A DNA stretch of 6,826 nucleotides, taken from assembly GCA_021156245.1 (NCBI GenBank), contig JAJNBO010000136.1:1-6826 (forward strand). Reading direction: 5' to 3'. The notes beneath the pieces were generated by a model that saw only the letters and a program-made list of their open reading frames with translations, was not told where the DNA came from and ran no database searches. A program made the position numbers and the translations under genes. Below are positions 1 to 6,388 of this stretch, piece by piece; the first letter of the stretch is position 1, and the number at the start of each line of letters is the position of its first letter. The DNA comes from Ramlibacter sp. GTDB lineage: Bacteria > Pseudomonadota > Gammaproteobacteria > Burkholderiales > Burkholderiaceae_C.

Positions 1-1
1 C

Positions 2-442
2 AAGGTGTCCATCGTCCACGGCGACTACCGGCTGGACAACGTGATGTTCCACGCCACCGAGCCGCGCATCATCGCCGTGCTGGACTGGGAGCTGTCGACG
101 CTGGGCCACCCGCTCGCCGACTTCAGCTACCACTGCATGTCCTGGCACATCCCGCATCCCGGCCGCGGCATCGGCGGCCTGGACCACGCGGCCCTGGGCA
201 TCCCCAGCGAAGACGAATACATCCGCCGCTACTGCGAGCGCACCGGCCTCGCGACGGTCGCCGACCTCAAGGCGGACTGGAATTTCTACATGGCCTACAA
301 CCTGTTCCGCATCGCCGCGATCCTGCAGGGCATCGCGAAGCGGGTGGAGGCCGGCACGGCGTCGAGCGCGCAAGCCACGGCATCGGCCGCCGGCGCGCGG
401 CCGATGGCCGAACTCGCCTGGCGCTTCGCGCAGCAGGCGTAA
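2..442 (+). CDS. Phosphotransferase (APH-fold kinase), ACAD10/11-type, C-terminal part
   Basis: This is the C-terminal 146 residues of an aminoglycoside-phosphotransferase-fold small-molecule kinase. The reading frame is open to the window edge, so the ATP-binding N-terminal lobe (about 200 residues in such proteins) is missing. The catalytic loop is visible as HGDYRLDN (bases 17-40), where the Asp of HGD is the expected catalytic base and the final Asn a metal ligand. It is followed by LDWE (bases 80-91), whose Asp matches the second Mg-binding residue, and by GHPLADFSY, typical of the ACAD10/11-like branch rather than of drug-resistance enzymes. The stop lies 26 nt before the acyl-CoA dehydrogenase start on the same strand, so the two are almost certainly co-transcribed. 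Family knowledge: relatives (LvaA of levulinate catabolism, the kinase domains of ACAD10/ACAD11) phosphorylate the 4-hydroxyl of acyl-CoAs. Inference: this protein does similar chemistry in the cytoplasm. The substrate is not known from sequence, and aminoglycoside resistance is unlikely. Confidence 0.9.
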   Translation, partial: KVSIVHGDYRLDNVMFHATEPRIIAVLDWELSTLGHPLADFSYHCMSWHIPHPGRGIGGLDHAALGIPSEDEYIRRYCERTGLATVADLKADWNFYMAYNLFRIAAILQGIAKRVEAGTASSAQATASAAGARPMAELAWRFAQQA

Positions 443-455
443 ACCGATTTTCCCC

Positions 456-460
456 AGGAG
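456..460 (+). promoter_or_regulatory. Ribosome binding site of the acyl-CoA dehydrogenase
   Basis: AGGAG lies 8 nt upstream of the ATG at 469, inside the 26-nt gap after the kinase stop. It supports this start and separate translation initiation of the second gene in the operon. Confidence 0.8.
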
Positions 461-468
461 ACAGACAC

Positions 469-1743
469 ATGGACTTCGACTATTCCGACAAGACCAAGGA
501 ACTGCAGGCGCGGCTGCGCAAGTTCATGGAAGACAACGTCTACCCGAACGAGAAGACGTACAAGAAGCAGCTGCAGGAGAACACCGAGGCCGGCAAGCGC
601 TGGACGCCGCTGCCCATCATCGAGGAGCTCAAGCCGAAGGCGCGCAAAGCGGGCCTGTGGAACCTGTTCCTGCCGGTCGATACCGCGGAAGCCTCGGGCT
701 ACAAGGGCGCGGGCCTCACCAACCAGGAATACGCGCCGCTTGCCGAGATCATGGGCGCGGTGCCGTGGTCCAGCGAGGTGTTCAACTGCTCCGCGCCTGA
801 CACCGGTAACATGGAGACGATCGCCCGCTACGGCTCCGACGAAATCAAGGCGCGCTGGCTGAAGCCGCTGCTGGACGGCGAAATCCGCTCGGCCTTCGCC
901 ATGACGGAGCCGGAAGTCGCGTCCTCCGACGCCACCAACATCGCCACGCGCATCGAGCGCCAGGGCGACCATTACGTCGTCAATGGCCACAAGTGGTGGA
1001 TCTCCGGCGCGGCCGACCCGCGCTGCAAGGTCTTCATCACGATGGGCAAGACGGACCCGGAGGCGCCGCGCCATTCGCAGCAAAGCATGATCGTGATCCC
1101 GGCCGAGACGCCCGGTATCCGCATCGTGCGGCCGCTCAACGTGTTCGGCTACGACGATGCGCCGCACGGCCACGTCGAGATGTACTTCGAGAACGTCAAG
1201 GTGCCGGCCAGCAACATCCTGCTGGGCGAAGGCCGCGGCTTCGAGATCGCGCAAGGCCGCCTGGGCCCCGGGCGCATCCACCACTGCATGCGCCTGGTCG
1301 GCCTGGCCGAGCGCGCGCTCGAGCTGATGTGCCGCCGCTCGCTGTCCCGCACCGCGTTCGGCAAGACCGTGGCGCAGCAGACGGTGACGCAGGAGCGCAT
1401 CGCGGAAGCCCGCTGCAAGATCGACATGGCCCGCCTGCTGACGCTGAAGGCCGCGTGGATGATGGACCTGGCCGGCAACAAGGTGGCCCGCACCGAGATC
1501 GCCATGATCAAGGTGGTGGCGCCCAACATGGCATGCCAGGTGATCGACTGGGCCATGCAGGCCCATGGCGGCGGCGGCGTCTCGGACGACTTCCCGCTGG
1601 CCAGCGCCTACGCGAATGCGCGCACGCTGCGCTTTGCCGACGGCCCGGACGAAGTGCACCGCAACGCGATCGCCAAGTGGGAATTGGGCAAGTACGGCAG
1701 CTACGGAAGCGACGCGCATGCGCCGGTCACGCGCGGGAGCTAA
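469..1743 (+). CDS. Acyl-CoA dehydrogenase, ACAD10/11-like
   Basis: A complete 424-aa FAD-dependent acyl-CoA dehydrogenase, slightly longer than the usual 380-410 aa. Visible marks in order: an N-terminal helical domain with an extended segment (about residues 25-60) common in the ACAD11-like branch; the flavin signature AMTEPE at 144-149; the beta-domain motif HKWWISGA at 174-181; [11 protein letters not shown] at 265-275; [13 protein letters not shown] from 365; and ADGPDEVH at 390-397. At the position where medium-chain enzymes carry the catalytic Glu of YEGT there is Asp391 in DGPDEVH, as I recall for ACAD11. The ATG is set by an AGGAG 8 nt upstream. With the kinase just before it, the pair reproduces the domain order of fused ACAD10/ACAD11. 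Family knowledge: there the dehydrogenase domain converts a 4-phosphoacyl-CoA to an enoyl-CoA. Inference: this enzyme may do the same, not simple beta-oxidation. The last codons overlap the convergent 228-aa gene by 4 nt. Confidence 0.93.
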   Translation: MDFDYSDKTKELQARLRKFMEDNVYPNEKTYKKQLQENTEAGKRWTPLPIIEELKPKARKAGLWNLFLPVDTAEASGYKGAGLTNQEYAPLAEIMGAVPWSSEVFNCSAPDTGNMETIARYGSDEIKARWLKPLLDGEIRSAFAMTEPEVASSDATNIATRIERQGDHYVVNGHKWWISGAADPRCKVFITMGKTDPEAPRHSQQSMIVIPAETPGIRIVRPLNVFGYDDAPHGHVEMYFENVKVPASNILLGEGRGFEIAQGRLGPGRIHHCMRLVGLAERALELMCRRSLSRTAFGKTVAQQTVTQERIAEARCKIDMARLLTLKAAWMMDLAGNKVARTEIAMIKVVAPNMACQVIDWAMQAHGGGGVSDDFPLASAYANARTLRFADGPDEVHRNAIAKWELGKYGSYGSDAHAPVTRGS

Positions 1744-2426
1744 CGTTTCCCGAACACGTCCAGCGCGCTCTCGCAGGCGCTGGTGAAGATCGTGGTGGCG
1801 TGGTCCAGCGTCGCGGTGTCGGCGGGCTGGTAGAGCATGCGCAGGTAGCACTTGCCGCGCAGCAGCACCACCATGAACGCCGTGGCGGGCAGCGGCGCCG
1901 GATCCGGCCACGACATGAGCTGCCCCACCAGGTTGTCGTCGACCCAGGCCACCGCATGCTCGCGCGTGTCCGACAGCACGGCATAGCGGCCCCAGAAGGC
2001 CTGCGGCGGGCCTTCCCAGCCGACCTCGTCGTACATGGCGAGCCAGCGCATTTCCTCCGGCAGGCGCGGGTCCGCCGTGGTCTGGAGCGTGTCGGTGATC
2101 ATGCTGTACGCGCGGCGCTCCAGCATGTCCTTGAGCGGGCGGTTGATCACCAGCGCGGCGACGTCGTCGTTGACGCCCAGTTCGGCGCGAGCCCGCAGTT
2201 CCTCGCCATGGATGTAGTCACGCGTGGGCCGGCCCAGCTCCATCTTCCAGGGGCGGCCGCCCACCTTGCCGCCCATGGTGACCGAACTGCCCTTGCCGCC
2301 GGAAAAGCTCATGCCGCGGGACGCCGCCCACTCCGACATGGGGCCATGCGACAGTTGCGACGACGGCGCGGGATCCTTGCGATCCCCCGCGTCCCGCCGG
2401 AAGGCCTTCTTGATGCGCTCGAACAT
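1740..2426 (-). CDS. Conserved-looking protein of unknown function, 228 aa
   Basis: I do not recognise a named family. The protein is predicted soluble: no signal peptide, and no hydrophobic segment long enough to be a confident membrane helix (the most hydrophobic stretch, about 181-189, is short). The N-terminus (1-25) is basic and then charged, and probably flexible. Residues 38-58 are Gly/Ser rich. The rest is a mixed alpha/beta globular sequence with many Trp (for example W60, W128, W137, W145, W161 and W173) and a C-terminal helix ending DVFGKR. Composition and third-position GC match the neighbours, so it looks like a real resident gene. The ATG at 2426 has only a weak purine-rich upstream element (GGGGAAAG on the minus strand, 9 nt away). 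It converges on the acyl-CoA dehydrogenase with a 4-nt stop overlap and diverges from the GST gene across 57 nt. Nothing ties its function to either neighbour. Confidence 0.82.
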   Translation of the reverse strand: MFERIKKAFRRDAGDRKDPAPSSQLSHGPMSEWAASRGMSFSGGKGSSVTMGGKVGGRPWKMELGRPTRDYIHGEELRARAELGVNDDVAALVINRPLKDMLERRAYSMITDTLQTTADPRLPEEMRWLAMYDEVGWEGPPQAFWGRYAVLSDTREHAVAWVDDNLVGQLMSWPDPAPLPATAFMVVLLRGKCYLRMLYQPADTATLDHATTIFTSACESALDVFGKR

Positions 2427-2483
2427 GCAGCCCGGCTTTCCCCTAAAGTGCCCGCATTATGAGTTGAAACAGGAGGTTTCGGC
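2427..2483. promoter_or_regulatory. Divergent promoter region between the 228-aa gene and the GST gene
   Basis: This 57-bp gap must hold both start signals. The string GCATTATG (2454-2461) reads as CATTAT (4/6 to TATAAT) on the plus strand at 2455-2460 and as CATAAT (5/6) on the minus strand at 2461-2456. The two possible -10 elements therefore overlap almost completely. Predicted starts would give leaders of roughly 17 nt for the GST and 23 nt for the 228-aa gene. I found no good -35 hexamer at 16-18 bp spacing for either direction, so the assignment is tentative. Confidence 0.35.
2471..2476 (+). promoter_or_regulatory. Strong Shine-Dalgarno of the GST gene
   Basis: A perfect AGGAGG sits 7 nt before the ATG at 2484. 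It is the best ribosome binding site in the window, fixes the GST start, and suggests efficient translation. Confidence 0.85.
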
Positions 2484-3182
2484 ATGTCCAGGATCACGGT
2501 CTATTCATGGCCTACCCCGAATGGCCACAAAGTGCACGTGATGCTCGAGGAATGCGGGCTTGCATACGACGCCCTCCCGGTGAACATCGGGGCCGGCGAC
2601 CAGTTCCGCCCCGACTTCCTGAAGATCAGCCCGAACAACAAGATCCCGGCCCTGGTGGACCCGCAAGGGCCGGACGGCCGGCCGATCTCGATGTTCGAGT
2701 CCGGCGCCATCCTGGTGTACCTCGCGGCGAAGACCGGCCGCTTCCTGCCGGCGGGCGACCGGGCGCGTTTCGAGGTGCTGCAGTGGCTGATGTTCCAGAT
2801 GGGAGGCGTGGGCCCGATGCTCGGGCAGGCGCACCACTTCCGCATGTATGCGCCCGAGAAGATCCCGTACGCCGTCGACCGCTATACCAACGAGGCACGG
2901 CGTCTCTACGGAGTGATCGACAAGCGCCTGTCCGAAAGCGAATGGCTCGGTGGCGCCGAGTACTCCATCGCGGACATCGCCACCTTCCCCTGGCTGCGCA
3001 GCTGGGAAAAGCAAGGCGTGGTGCTGGCGGACTATCCGCACCTGAGGCGATGGTTCGACACCATCGAGGCGCGGCCCGCGGTGCAGCGCGGCGTGAAGGT
3101 GCTGGCCGACCTGCGCAAGCCGATCACCGACGACAAGGCGCGCGAGAACCTGTTCGGCAAGGCGCAGTACGCGCGCCGCTAG
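2484..3182 (+). CDS. yfcG: Glutathione S-transferase family, YfcG/YghU (Nu-class) disulfide-bond oxidoreductase
   Basis: A 232-aa cytoplasmic GST. The N-terminal thioredoxin-fold domain contains TPNGHKV at 11-17, where Thr11 and Asn13 match the Thr/Asn active-site pair of E. coli YfcG. It also has SPNNKIPALVD at 49-59 (the cis-Pro loop) and FESGAI at 71-76 (gamma-glutamyl recognition). The all-helical C-terminal domain has QWLMFQMGGVGPMLGQAHHF at 100-119, a hallmark of this subgroup, and the N-capping box YSIADIATFPW at 160-170. Family knowledge: YfcG/YghU proteins bind two thiol-form glutathiones or GSSG and reduce disulfides, with little classical transferase activity. It is about 17 residues longer than E. 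coli YfcG, mostly at the C-terminus. The ATG follows a perfect AGGAGG. The stop overlaps the convergent MFS gene by 4 nt. Subfamily assignment is strong from motif identity; orthology in the strict sense is not proven. Confidence 0.9.
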   Translation: MSRITVYSWPTPNGHKVHVMLEECGLAYDALPVNIGAGDQFRPDFLKISPNNKIPALVDPQGPDGRPISMFESGAILVYLAAKTGRFLPAGDRARFEVLQWLMFQMGGVGPMLGQAHHFRMYAPEKIPYAVDRYTNEARRLYGVIDKRLSESEWLGGAEYSIADIATFPWLRSWEKQGVVLADYPHLRRWFDTIEARPAVQRGVKVLADLRKPITDDKARENLFGKAQYARR

Positions 3183-4555
3183 GTCCGCAGACGCAGCAAG
3201 CTGAAGGCGGCCGACGCACCGGCCAGCACGGCAGCCAGGCCGAGGGCGACCTCGGGGCCGGCCTGCTGCACGCCCCAGGCGCTGAACACCAGTCCCAGCA
3301 TCACGGCGCCCAGTGACTGCCCGGTGAGCCGCGCCGTCCCCAGCATGCCGCTCGCCGCGCCAGCGCGCAGCAGCGGAGGACTGGTAAGGATGATGTGGTT
3401 GTTGGGCGACTGGAACAGCCCGAAGCCCGCGCCGCAGAGCGCCAGCGGCCACGCAAGCCGCGCGCTGGTGGGCTGGTCCGGCATCAACGCAAGCAGCGCC
3501 AGCCCCACGCACATGACCGCAAGTCCGATGCCGCCCAGCAAGCCGCCTCGCACGCGCGGGATCAGCCGTCCCGCGATGGGGGCGACCAGCACCACGGCGA
3601 CGGGCCACGCGGTGATCAGCAGTCCGGCCTCGAGGTGGCCGCGCCCGTGTCCTTCCAGCAGCATGAAGGGCAAGGCCACGAACGCCAGCGTCTGCGCGGC
3701 GAAGGCGGTGACCGACGTGCACATGGAGAGTGCGAACACGGGAATGCGCAGCAGGTCGACGGGGAACAGCGGCGCCTGTTCGCGCAGCTGGCGCCGGATG
3801 TAGACCCAGCCCACCCCAACGCCGGCGGCCAGCATGGCCGCGGCCAGCGCCACCATCCCCGCATCCGCTCCGCCGCTGCGCGCGCCGAGCGTGTCGGCGG
3901 CGAGGAAGACCAGGGTGAACATCAGGATGTTCATCACCACGTCGGCCGGCTTCAGGCGTCCGGCCTCGCTCTTGACGGTGTTGTGCGGCAAGGCCCGCGC
4001 GCCCACCAGCAGCACCACCGCGCCAAGCGGGAGCTGGATCAGGAACAGCCAGGGCCAGGATGCGACCGACAGCACCAGGGCCGCGATGGTGGGGCCGGCC
4101 ACCGACGCCGTGGCCACCACCACCGAGTTCAGCGCGATCCCGCGCCCGAGGGATTCGATCGGATACGTCAGCCGCACGAGTGCCGCGTTCACGCCCATCA
4201 TCCCGGCGGCGCCGATGCCTTGCAGGGCCCGCGCACCGGCCAGCAGCGGCAGCGACGGCGCCATCACGCAGAGCAGCGACGCCGCGGTAAAGATCGAGAG
4301 GCCCACGAGGTAGACGCGCCGGTAACCGAGCCGCTCGCCGACGTGGGCGCAGGGCAGCAGCAGCACGAGCGTGGCGAGCTGGTACGCGTTGACGACCCAG
4401 ACCGCCGCCGAAGGCGATGCGCCGAGATCGCGCGTGATGTCCGGCAACGCCAGGTTGACGATGGTGGCATCCAGCACCGACAACGAGATGCCCAGGATGA
4501 TGGCCGCCATGGCCCACCAGCGCTGCGGCAGGGGCAGCCCGTCGCGCGGCGCCAT
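3179..4555 (-). CDS. MFS transporter, DHA2 (14-helix drug:H+ antiporter) family
   Basis: A 458-aa inner-membrane protein with about 14 hydrophobic segments, starting near residues 13-35, 51-69, 80-98 and 102-122 and ending near 434-454. Family marks: the DHA2 motif SVLDATIVNLALPDI at 26-40; the MFS motif A version HVGERLGYRRVYLVG at 71-85 in the loop between helices 2 and 3; GARALQGIGAA at 107-117 (motif B region); a motif C-like AGPTIAALV at 153-161; and WPWLFLIQLPLG at 167-178. Relatives such as EmrB/QacA export hydrophobic toxic compounds using the proton gradient; the substrate here is unknown. In-frame GTG at 4582 would add 9 residues, but ATG at 4555 has AAGGAAG 8 nt upstream and the GTG has none, so I chose the ATG. 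No periplasmic adaptor (EmrA-like) or regulator lies alongside. It converges on the GST gene and diverges from rdgC; a functional link to the GST is possible but unsupported. Confidence 0.9.
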   Translation of the reverse strand: MAPRDGLPLPQRWWAMAAIILGISLSVLDATIVNLALPDITRDLGASPSAAVWVVNAYQLATLVLLLPCAHVGERLGYRRVYLVGLSIFTAASLLCVMAPSLPLLAGARALQGIGAAGMMGVNAALVRLTYPIESLGRGIALNSVVVATASVAGPTIAALVLSVASWPWLFLIQLPLGAVVLLVGARALPHNTVKSEAGRLKPADVVMNILMFTLVFLAADTLGARSGGADAGMVALAAAMLAAGVGVGWVYIRRQLREQAPLFPVDLLRIPVFALSMCTSVTAFAAQTLAFVALPFMLLEGHGRGHLEAGLLITAWPVAVVLVAPIAGRLIPRVRGGLLGGIGLAVMCVGLALLALMPDQPTSARLAWPLALCGAGFGLFQSPNNHIILTSPPLLRAGAASGMLGTARLTGQSLGAVMLGLVFSAWGVQQAGPEVALGLAAVLAGASAAFSLLRLRT

Positions 4556-4563
4556 CGTTGCGA

Positions 4564-4570
4564 CTTCCTT
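4564..4570 (-). promoter_or_regulatory. Shine-Dalgarno deciding the MFS start
   Basis: On the minus strand AAGGAAG lies 8 nt before the ATG at 4555. The alternative in-frame GTG at 4582 is preceded only by GC-rich sequence with no SD, so the downstream ATG is preferred. Confidence 0.65.
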
Positions 4571-4615
4571 CGTCTTCTGCACCGGCGGCAGTCTAACCGC
4601 GGGCAGCGCGGCACT

Positions 4616-4621
4616 TAGAAT
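4616..4621 (+). promoter_or_regulatory. Possible -10 element for rdgC
   Basis: TAGAAT matches the sigma70 -10 consensus at 5 of 6 positions in an otherwise GC-rich 104-bp divergent gap. It would give a leader of about 30 nt before the ATG at 4660. No convincing -35 is present at 16-18 bp, so this is a weak call. Confidence 0.35.
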
Positions 4622-4659
4622 CCAGCCCTTTGCCCGCGCGAACGCCGCGCGAGCCCATC

Positions 4660-5622
4660 ATGTTCAAGAGCGCCTGTTTTTTCCGCATCGCGGACGGCTT
4701 CGTCCTCCCCGACCTTCCCGCGCTCGAACGCGTGCTGCAGAAGTCCCGCTTCGTGCCTTGCGGCCCCACCCAGGCGGAGTCCGCCGGCTGGGTGCCGCCG
4801 CGCGGCAACAAGGGCAAGCTGCTGGCCGAAGTGGTGGGCGGCCACCTGGTGCTGAAGCTCTGCACCGAGAAGCGCGCGGTGCCCTCCTCCGCGATCTCCG
4901 CCGCCGTGGACGAGCGCATCGAGAAGTACAAGGCCCAGACGGGCAACGAGCGCGTGCCCGCGAAGATGAAGAAGGAGTTCAAGGAGGAGGTGCTGCTGGA
5001 CCTGCTGCCGCGGGCCTTCAGCAAGCGCAGCACCATGCTGCTGTGGGTGGATGCGAAGAACCGGATGCTGGTGGTCGATGCGGGCAGCCTGTCCGCGGCC
5101 GACCGCATCGTGTCGTCCCTGCTCGCGGCCCTGCTGGAGGTGCCTGGCGCCGGCCCCGCGCTCGACCTGGAGTTGATCCACACGCAGAGCTCGCCGGCGG
5201 GTTCGATGGCGCACTGGTTGTCCACGCGCGAGGCGCCGTGGCGCTTCACGATCGACCGCGACTGCGAACTGAAGGCGGCCGACGAACAGAAGGCCACCGT
5301 CCGCTACGCGCGCCACACGCTCGACATCGACGAGGTGGCGCAGCACATCGCCGCCGGCAAGGTGCCGACGCAACTCGCGCTGACGTGGAACGACCGGGTG
5401 TCGCTGGTGCTCACCGAGGCGGGCCAGGTGCGCAAAATCAAGTTCCTGGACGTGGTGCTCAAGGAAGCCGGCGACACGGGCAAGGAGGAGGACGGTTTCG
5501 ACGCGAACGTGGCCATCCTCACGGGAGAGCTGTCGCAGCTGATTCCCGATCTGATCGAGGCGCTGGGAGGAGAGATGGCGCCGGGCGTCGTTCCCGAGGC
5601 GCAAGCGTTGCCCGCGGCCTGA
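4660..5622 (+). CDS. rdgC: Recombination-associated protein RdgC
   Basis: A 320-aa RdgC homologue (E. coli RdgC is 303 aa). Family knowledge: RdgC forms a dimeric ring around duplex DNA without sequence specificity, associates with the nucleoid and restrains RecA-promoted strand exchange; in Neisseria it affects pilin variation. Conserved blocks from the chosen ATG: FKSACFFRI at 2-10; PCGPTQAESAGWVPP at 33-47, matching GWVPP of the E. coli protein; LLPRAFSKRSTMLLWVD at 115-131; HIAAGKVPTQLALTW at 229-243; and a C-terminal LTGELSQLIPDLIEALGGE at 287-305, the most conserved region. The last 15 residues are a variable Ala/Pro-rich tail. An in-frame TTG at 4630 would add ten residues, but the family begins at the MFK/MWFK stretch. 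No clear SD precedes the ATG, so translation may rely on an unusual leader. It is divergent from the MFS gene and ends 26 nt from the convergent 67-aa gene. Confidence 0.96.
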   Translation: MFKSACFFRIADGFVLPDLPALERVLQKSRFVPCGPTQAESAGWVPPRGNKGKLLAEVVGGHLVLKLCTEKRAVPSSAISAAVDERIEKYKAQTGNERVPAKMKKEFKEEVLLDLLPRAFSKRSTMLLWVDAKNRMLVVDAGSLSAADRIVSSLLAALLEVPGAGPALDLELIHTQSSPAGSMAHWLSTREAPWRFTIDRDCELKAADEQKATVRYARHTLDIDEVAQHIAAGKVPTQLALTWNDRVSLVLTEAGQVRKIKFLDVVLKEAGDTGKEEDGFDANVAILTGELSQLIPDLIEALGGEMAPGVVPEAQALPAA

Positions 5623-5648
5623 GACCTGCCGTCGGACAACAGCGGTTG

Positions 5649-5852
5649 CTAGTGCGGCTTGGGAAACGTCTTCTGGTAGATCGACGTGCAGAGGGCGCGC
5701 AGGTCCATCAGCGCTTCCCGTTCCTTGTCCAGTTCCGTGACGGAAATGGCGCCTTCCGCTGCCCGGATCGCGAGGTCCGTGAAGGCGGCTTCCTTGTCCA
5801 TCAGCATGCGATGGACGCGGAGCCATTCATCAACTTGCGTGCGGTCGGGCAT
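5649..5852 (-). CDS. Small protein of unknown function, 67 aa, helical
   Basis: A small acidic/basic, Leu- and Ala-rich soluble protein (starts MPDRTQVDEWLRVH, ends KTFPKPH). The sequence suggests two amphipathic helices (about 6-35 and 37-58) and no membrane segment. I recognise no named family, though it resembles small conserved hypothetical proteins next to other genes in Comamonadaceae (from memory, unverified). The start is well constrained: an in-frame TAA lies two codons upstream of the ATG at 5852, and no other start fits between them. No SD is visible. Instead CATAAT occurs on the minus strand at 5863-5858, at about the distance at which transcription would start on the ATG itself. 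It converges on rdgC with 26 nt between stops and no strong terminator hairpin in the gap. Confidence 0.72.
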   Translation of the reverse strand: MPDRTQVDEWLRVHRMLMDKEAAFTDLAIRAAEGAISVTELDKEREALMDLRALCTSIYQKTFPKPH

Positions 5853-5857
5853 CGACC

Positions 5858-5863
5858 ATTATG
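5858..5863 (-). promoter_or_regulatory. -10-like hexamer immediately upstream of the 67-aa gene
   Basis: On the minus strand CATAAT matches TATAAT at 5/6. Its last base is 6 nt from the ATG of the 67-aa gene, so a transcript from it would be essentially leaderless. There is no good -35 at 16-18 bp; GCGACA is present but with a 20-bp spacer. Confidence 0.3.
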
Positions 5864-5904
5864 TGCGCCAGGCCCGGCGAAGTTGTCGCGATTCGCGCGG
5901 TGAG

Positions 5905-5930
5905 AACTTAGGAACTAAAATCGGAGGGGC
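5905..5930 (+). promoter_or_regulatory. Orphan promoter-like/SD-like string
   Basis: This AT-richer patch contains TAAAAT (5916-5921, 5/6 to the -10 consensus) followed at once by GGAGGGG (5923-5929, SD-like) on the plus strand. Nothing recognisable is encoded behind it: the in-frame ATG at 5946 reaches a stop after three codons, and the longer plus frame from GTG 5954 is antisense to the 106-aa gene. It may be a decayed gene start, the promoter of a non-coding or antisense RNA, or chance. Confidence 0.25.
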
Positions 5931-5934
5931 CTGG

Positions 5935-6255
5935 CTAGAGCGGCGATGGCGAGGTGATCGGCTCCCCGTCATCGAAGATGTCCTTCGCTGCGGGCGTGGG
6001 AGCGAACGCGACATCGCAACCCAGGTACCTGTCGCCAAGGATGTCGGCGCCGTACCCGAGCTTCACCATCTCCCGGCCGAACCGCTTCAGCTGGTCGAAG
6101 CCGGCGAGCCTGGCCCCGGCCAGCATCCTTCCTTCGCTGTTGCAGATGCAGACGGTGAACGTGGGACCGAAGGAGTCCGCCCGCTCCGCGCGCTGCAGCG
6201 CCTGCTCGACAGCTTCGAGGCCAGGAATGTCCGCGGGTCGGGGGAGCGAGCGCAT
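5935..6255 (-). CDS. Small protein of unknown function, 106 aa
   Basis: I do not recognise this protein. It is soluble, with a Pro-rich start (MRSLPRPADIPG), a likely helix at 13-26 (LEAVEQALQRAERA), and a strand-turn-strand pattern TFTVCICNSEGRMLAG at 32-47 with two Cys as CIC. A helix follows around 53-66, then DRYLGCDVAFAP and an acidic DIFDDGEP near the C-terminus. The start is firm: an in-frame TAG lies four codons upstream of the ATG at 6255. No good SD is present. The opposite-strand frame over the same bases is Ser-rich and unprotein-like, so the minus strand is the coding one. It precedes the 67-aa gene on the same strand by 82 nt, but the two need not be co-transcribed. Three Cys (CIC and YLGC) could be a metal or redox site, but this is speculation. 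Confidence 0.66.
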   Translation of the reverse strand: MRSLPRPADIPGLEAVEQALQRAERADSFGPTFTVCICNSEGRMLAGARLAGFDQLKRFGREMVKLGYGADILGDRYLGCDVAFAPTPAAKDIFDDGEPITSPSPL

Positions 6256-6388
6256 GTCCGGATGCTACCAAGGCACATCCCATGTGTGTGCACATCCCGC
6301 GTGCACCGCTGCGAGTCGTAACGAAGGCAACTCCTGGAGGCAGGACGCCGTCCTACGAGGGAACTGCGTACATTAGGCGTGTCCCCTA

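Noticed and set aside
5..442. GTG at position 5 as the true start of the kinase
   Set aside because: The frame is open to the window edge and the ATP-binding lobe would be missing; the gene is cut by the window.
2..442. Aminoglycoside resistance gene
   Set aside because: Shares only the fold motifs; the GHPLADFSY context and the adjacent acyl-CoA dehydrogenase point to lipid metabolism.
295..1911. Long open minus-strand frame (538 aa) antisense to the acyl-CoA dehydrogenase
   Set aside because: The translation is Arg/Ala/His/Gln-rich and low complexity, typical of a shadow frame in high-GC DNA. The plus strand encodes a clear enzyme.
993..2462. Long plus-strand frame (489 aa) across the dehydrogenase and the 228-aa gene
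   Set aside because: Arg/Gly-rich shadow of two real genes, with no domain and no SD.
2505..4517. 670-aa minus-strand frame covering the GST and MFS genes
   Set aside because: It overlaps two well-identified genes and reads as Arg/Ala/Gly-rich nonsense; a high-GC artefact.
4630..4659. TTG start adding ten residues to RdgC
   Set aside because: RdgC family proteins start at the MFK/MWFK block, and the extension is Pro/Arg-rich with no SD.
4371..5903. 510-aa plus-strand frame over the rdgC region
   Set aside because: Out of frame with rdgC, which has clear family motifs; the composition is Arg/Gly-rich.
5954..6376. 140-aa plus-strand frame opposite the 106-aa gene
   Set aside because: Ser/Pro/Arg-rich composition typical of an antisense shadow. 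The minus strand gives the more protein-like sequence, although the orphan SD-like string lies before it.
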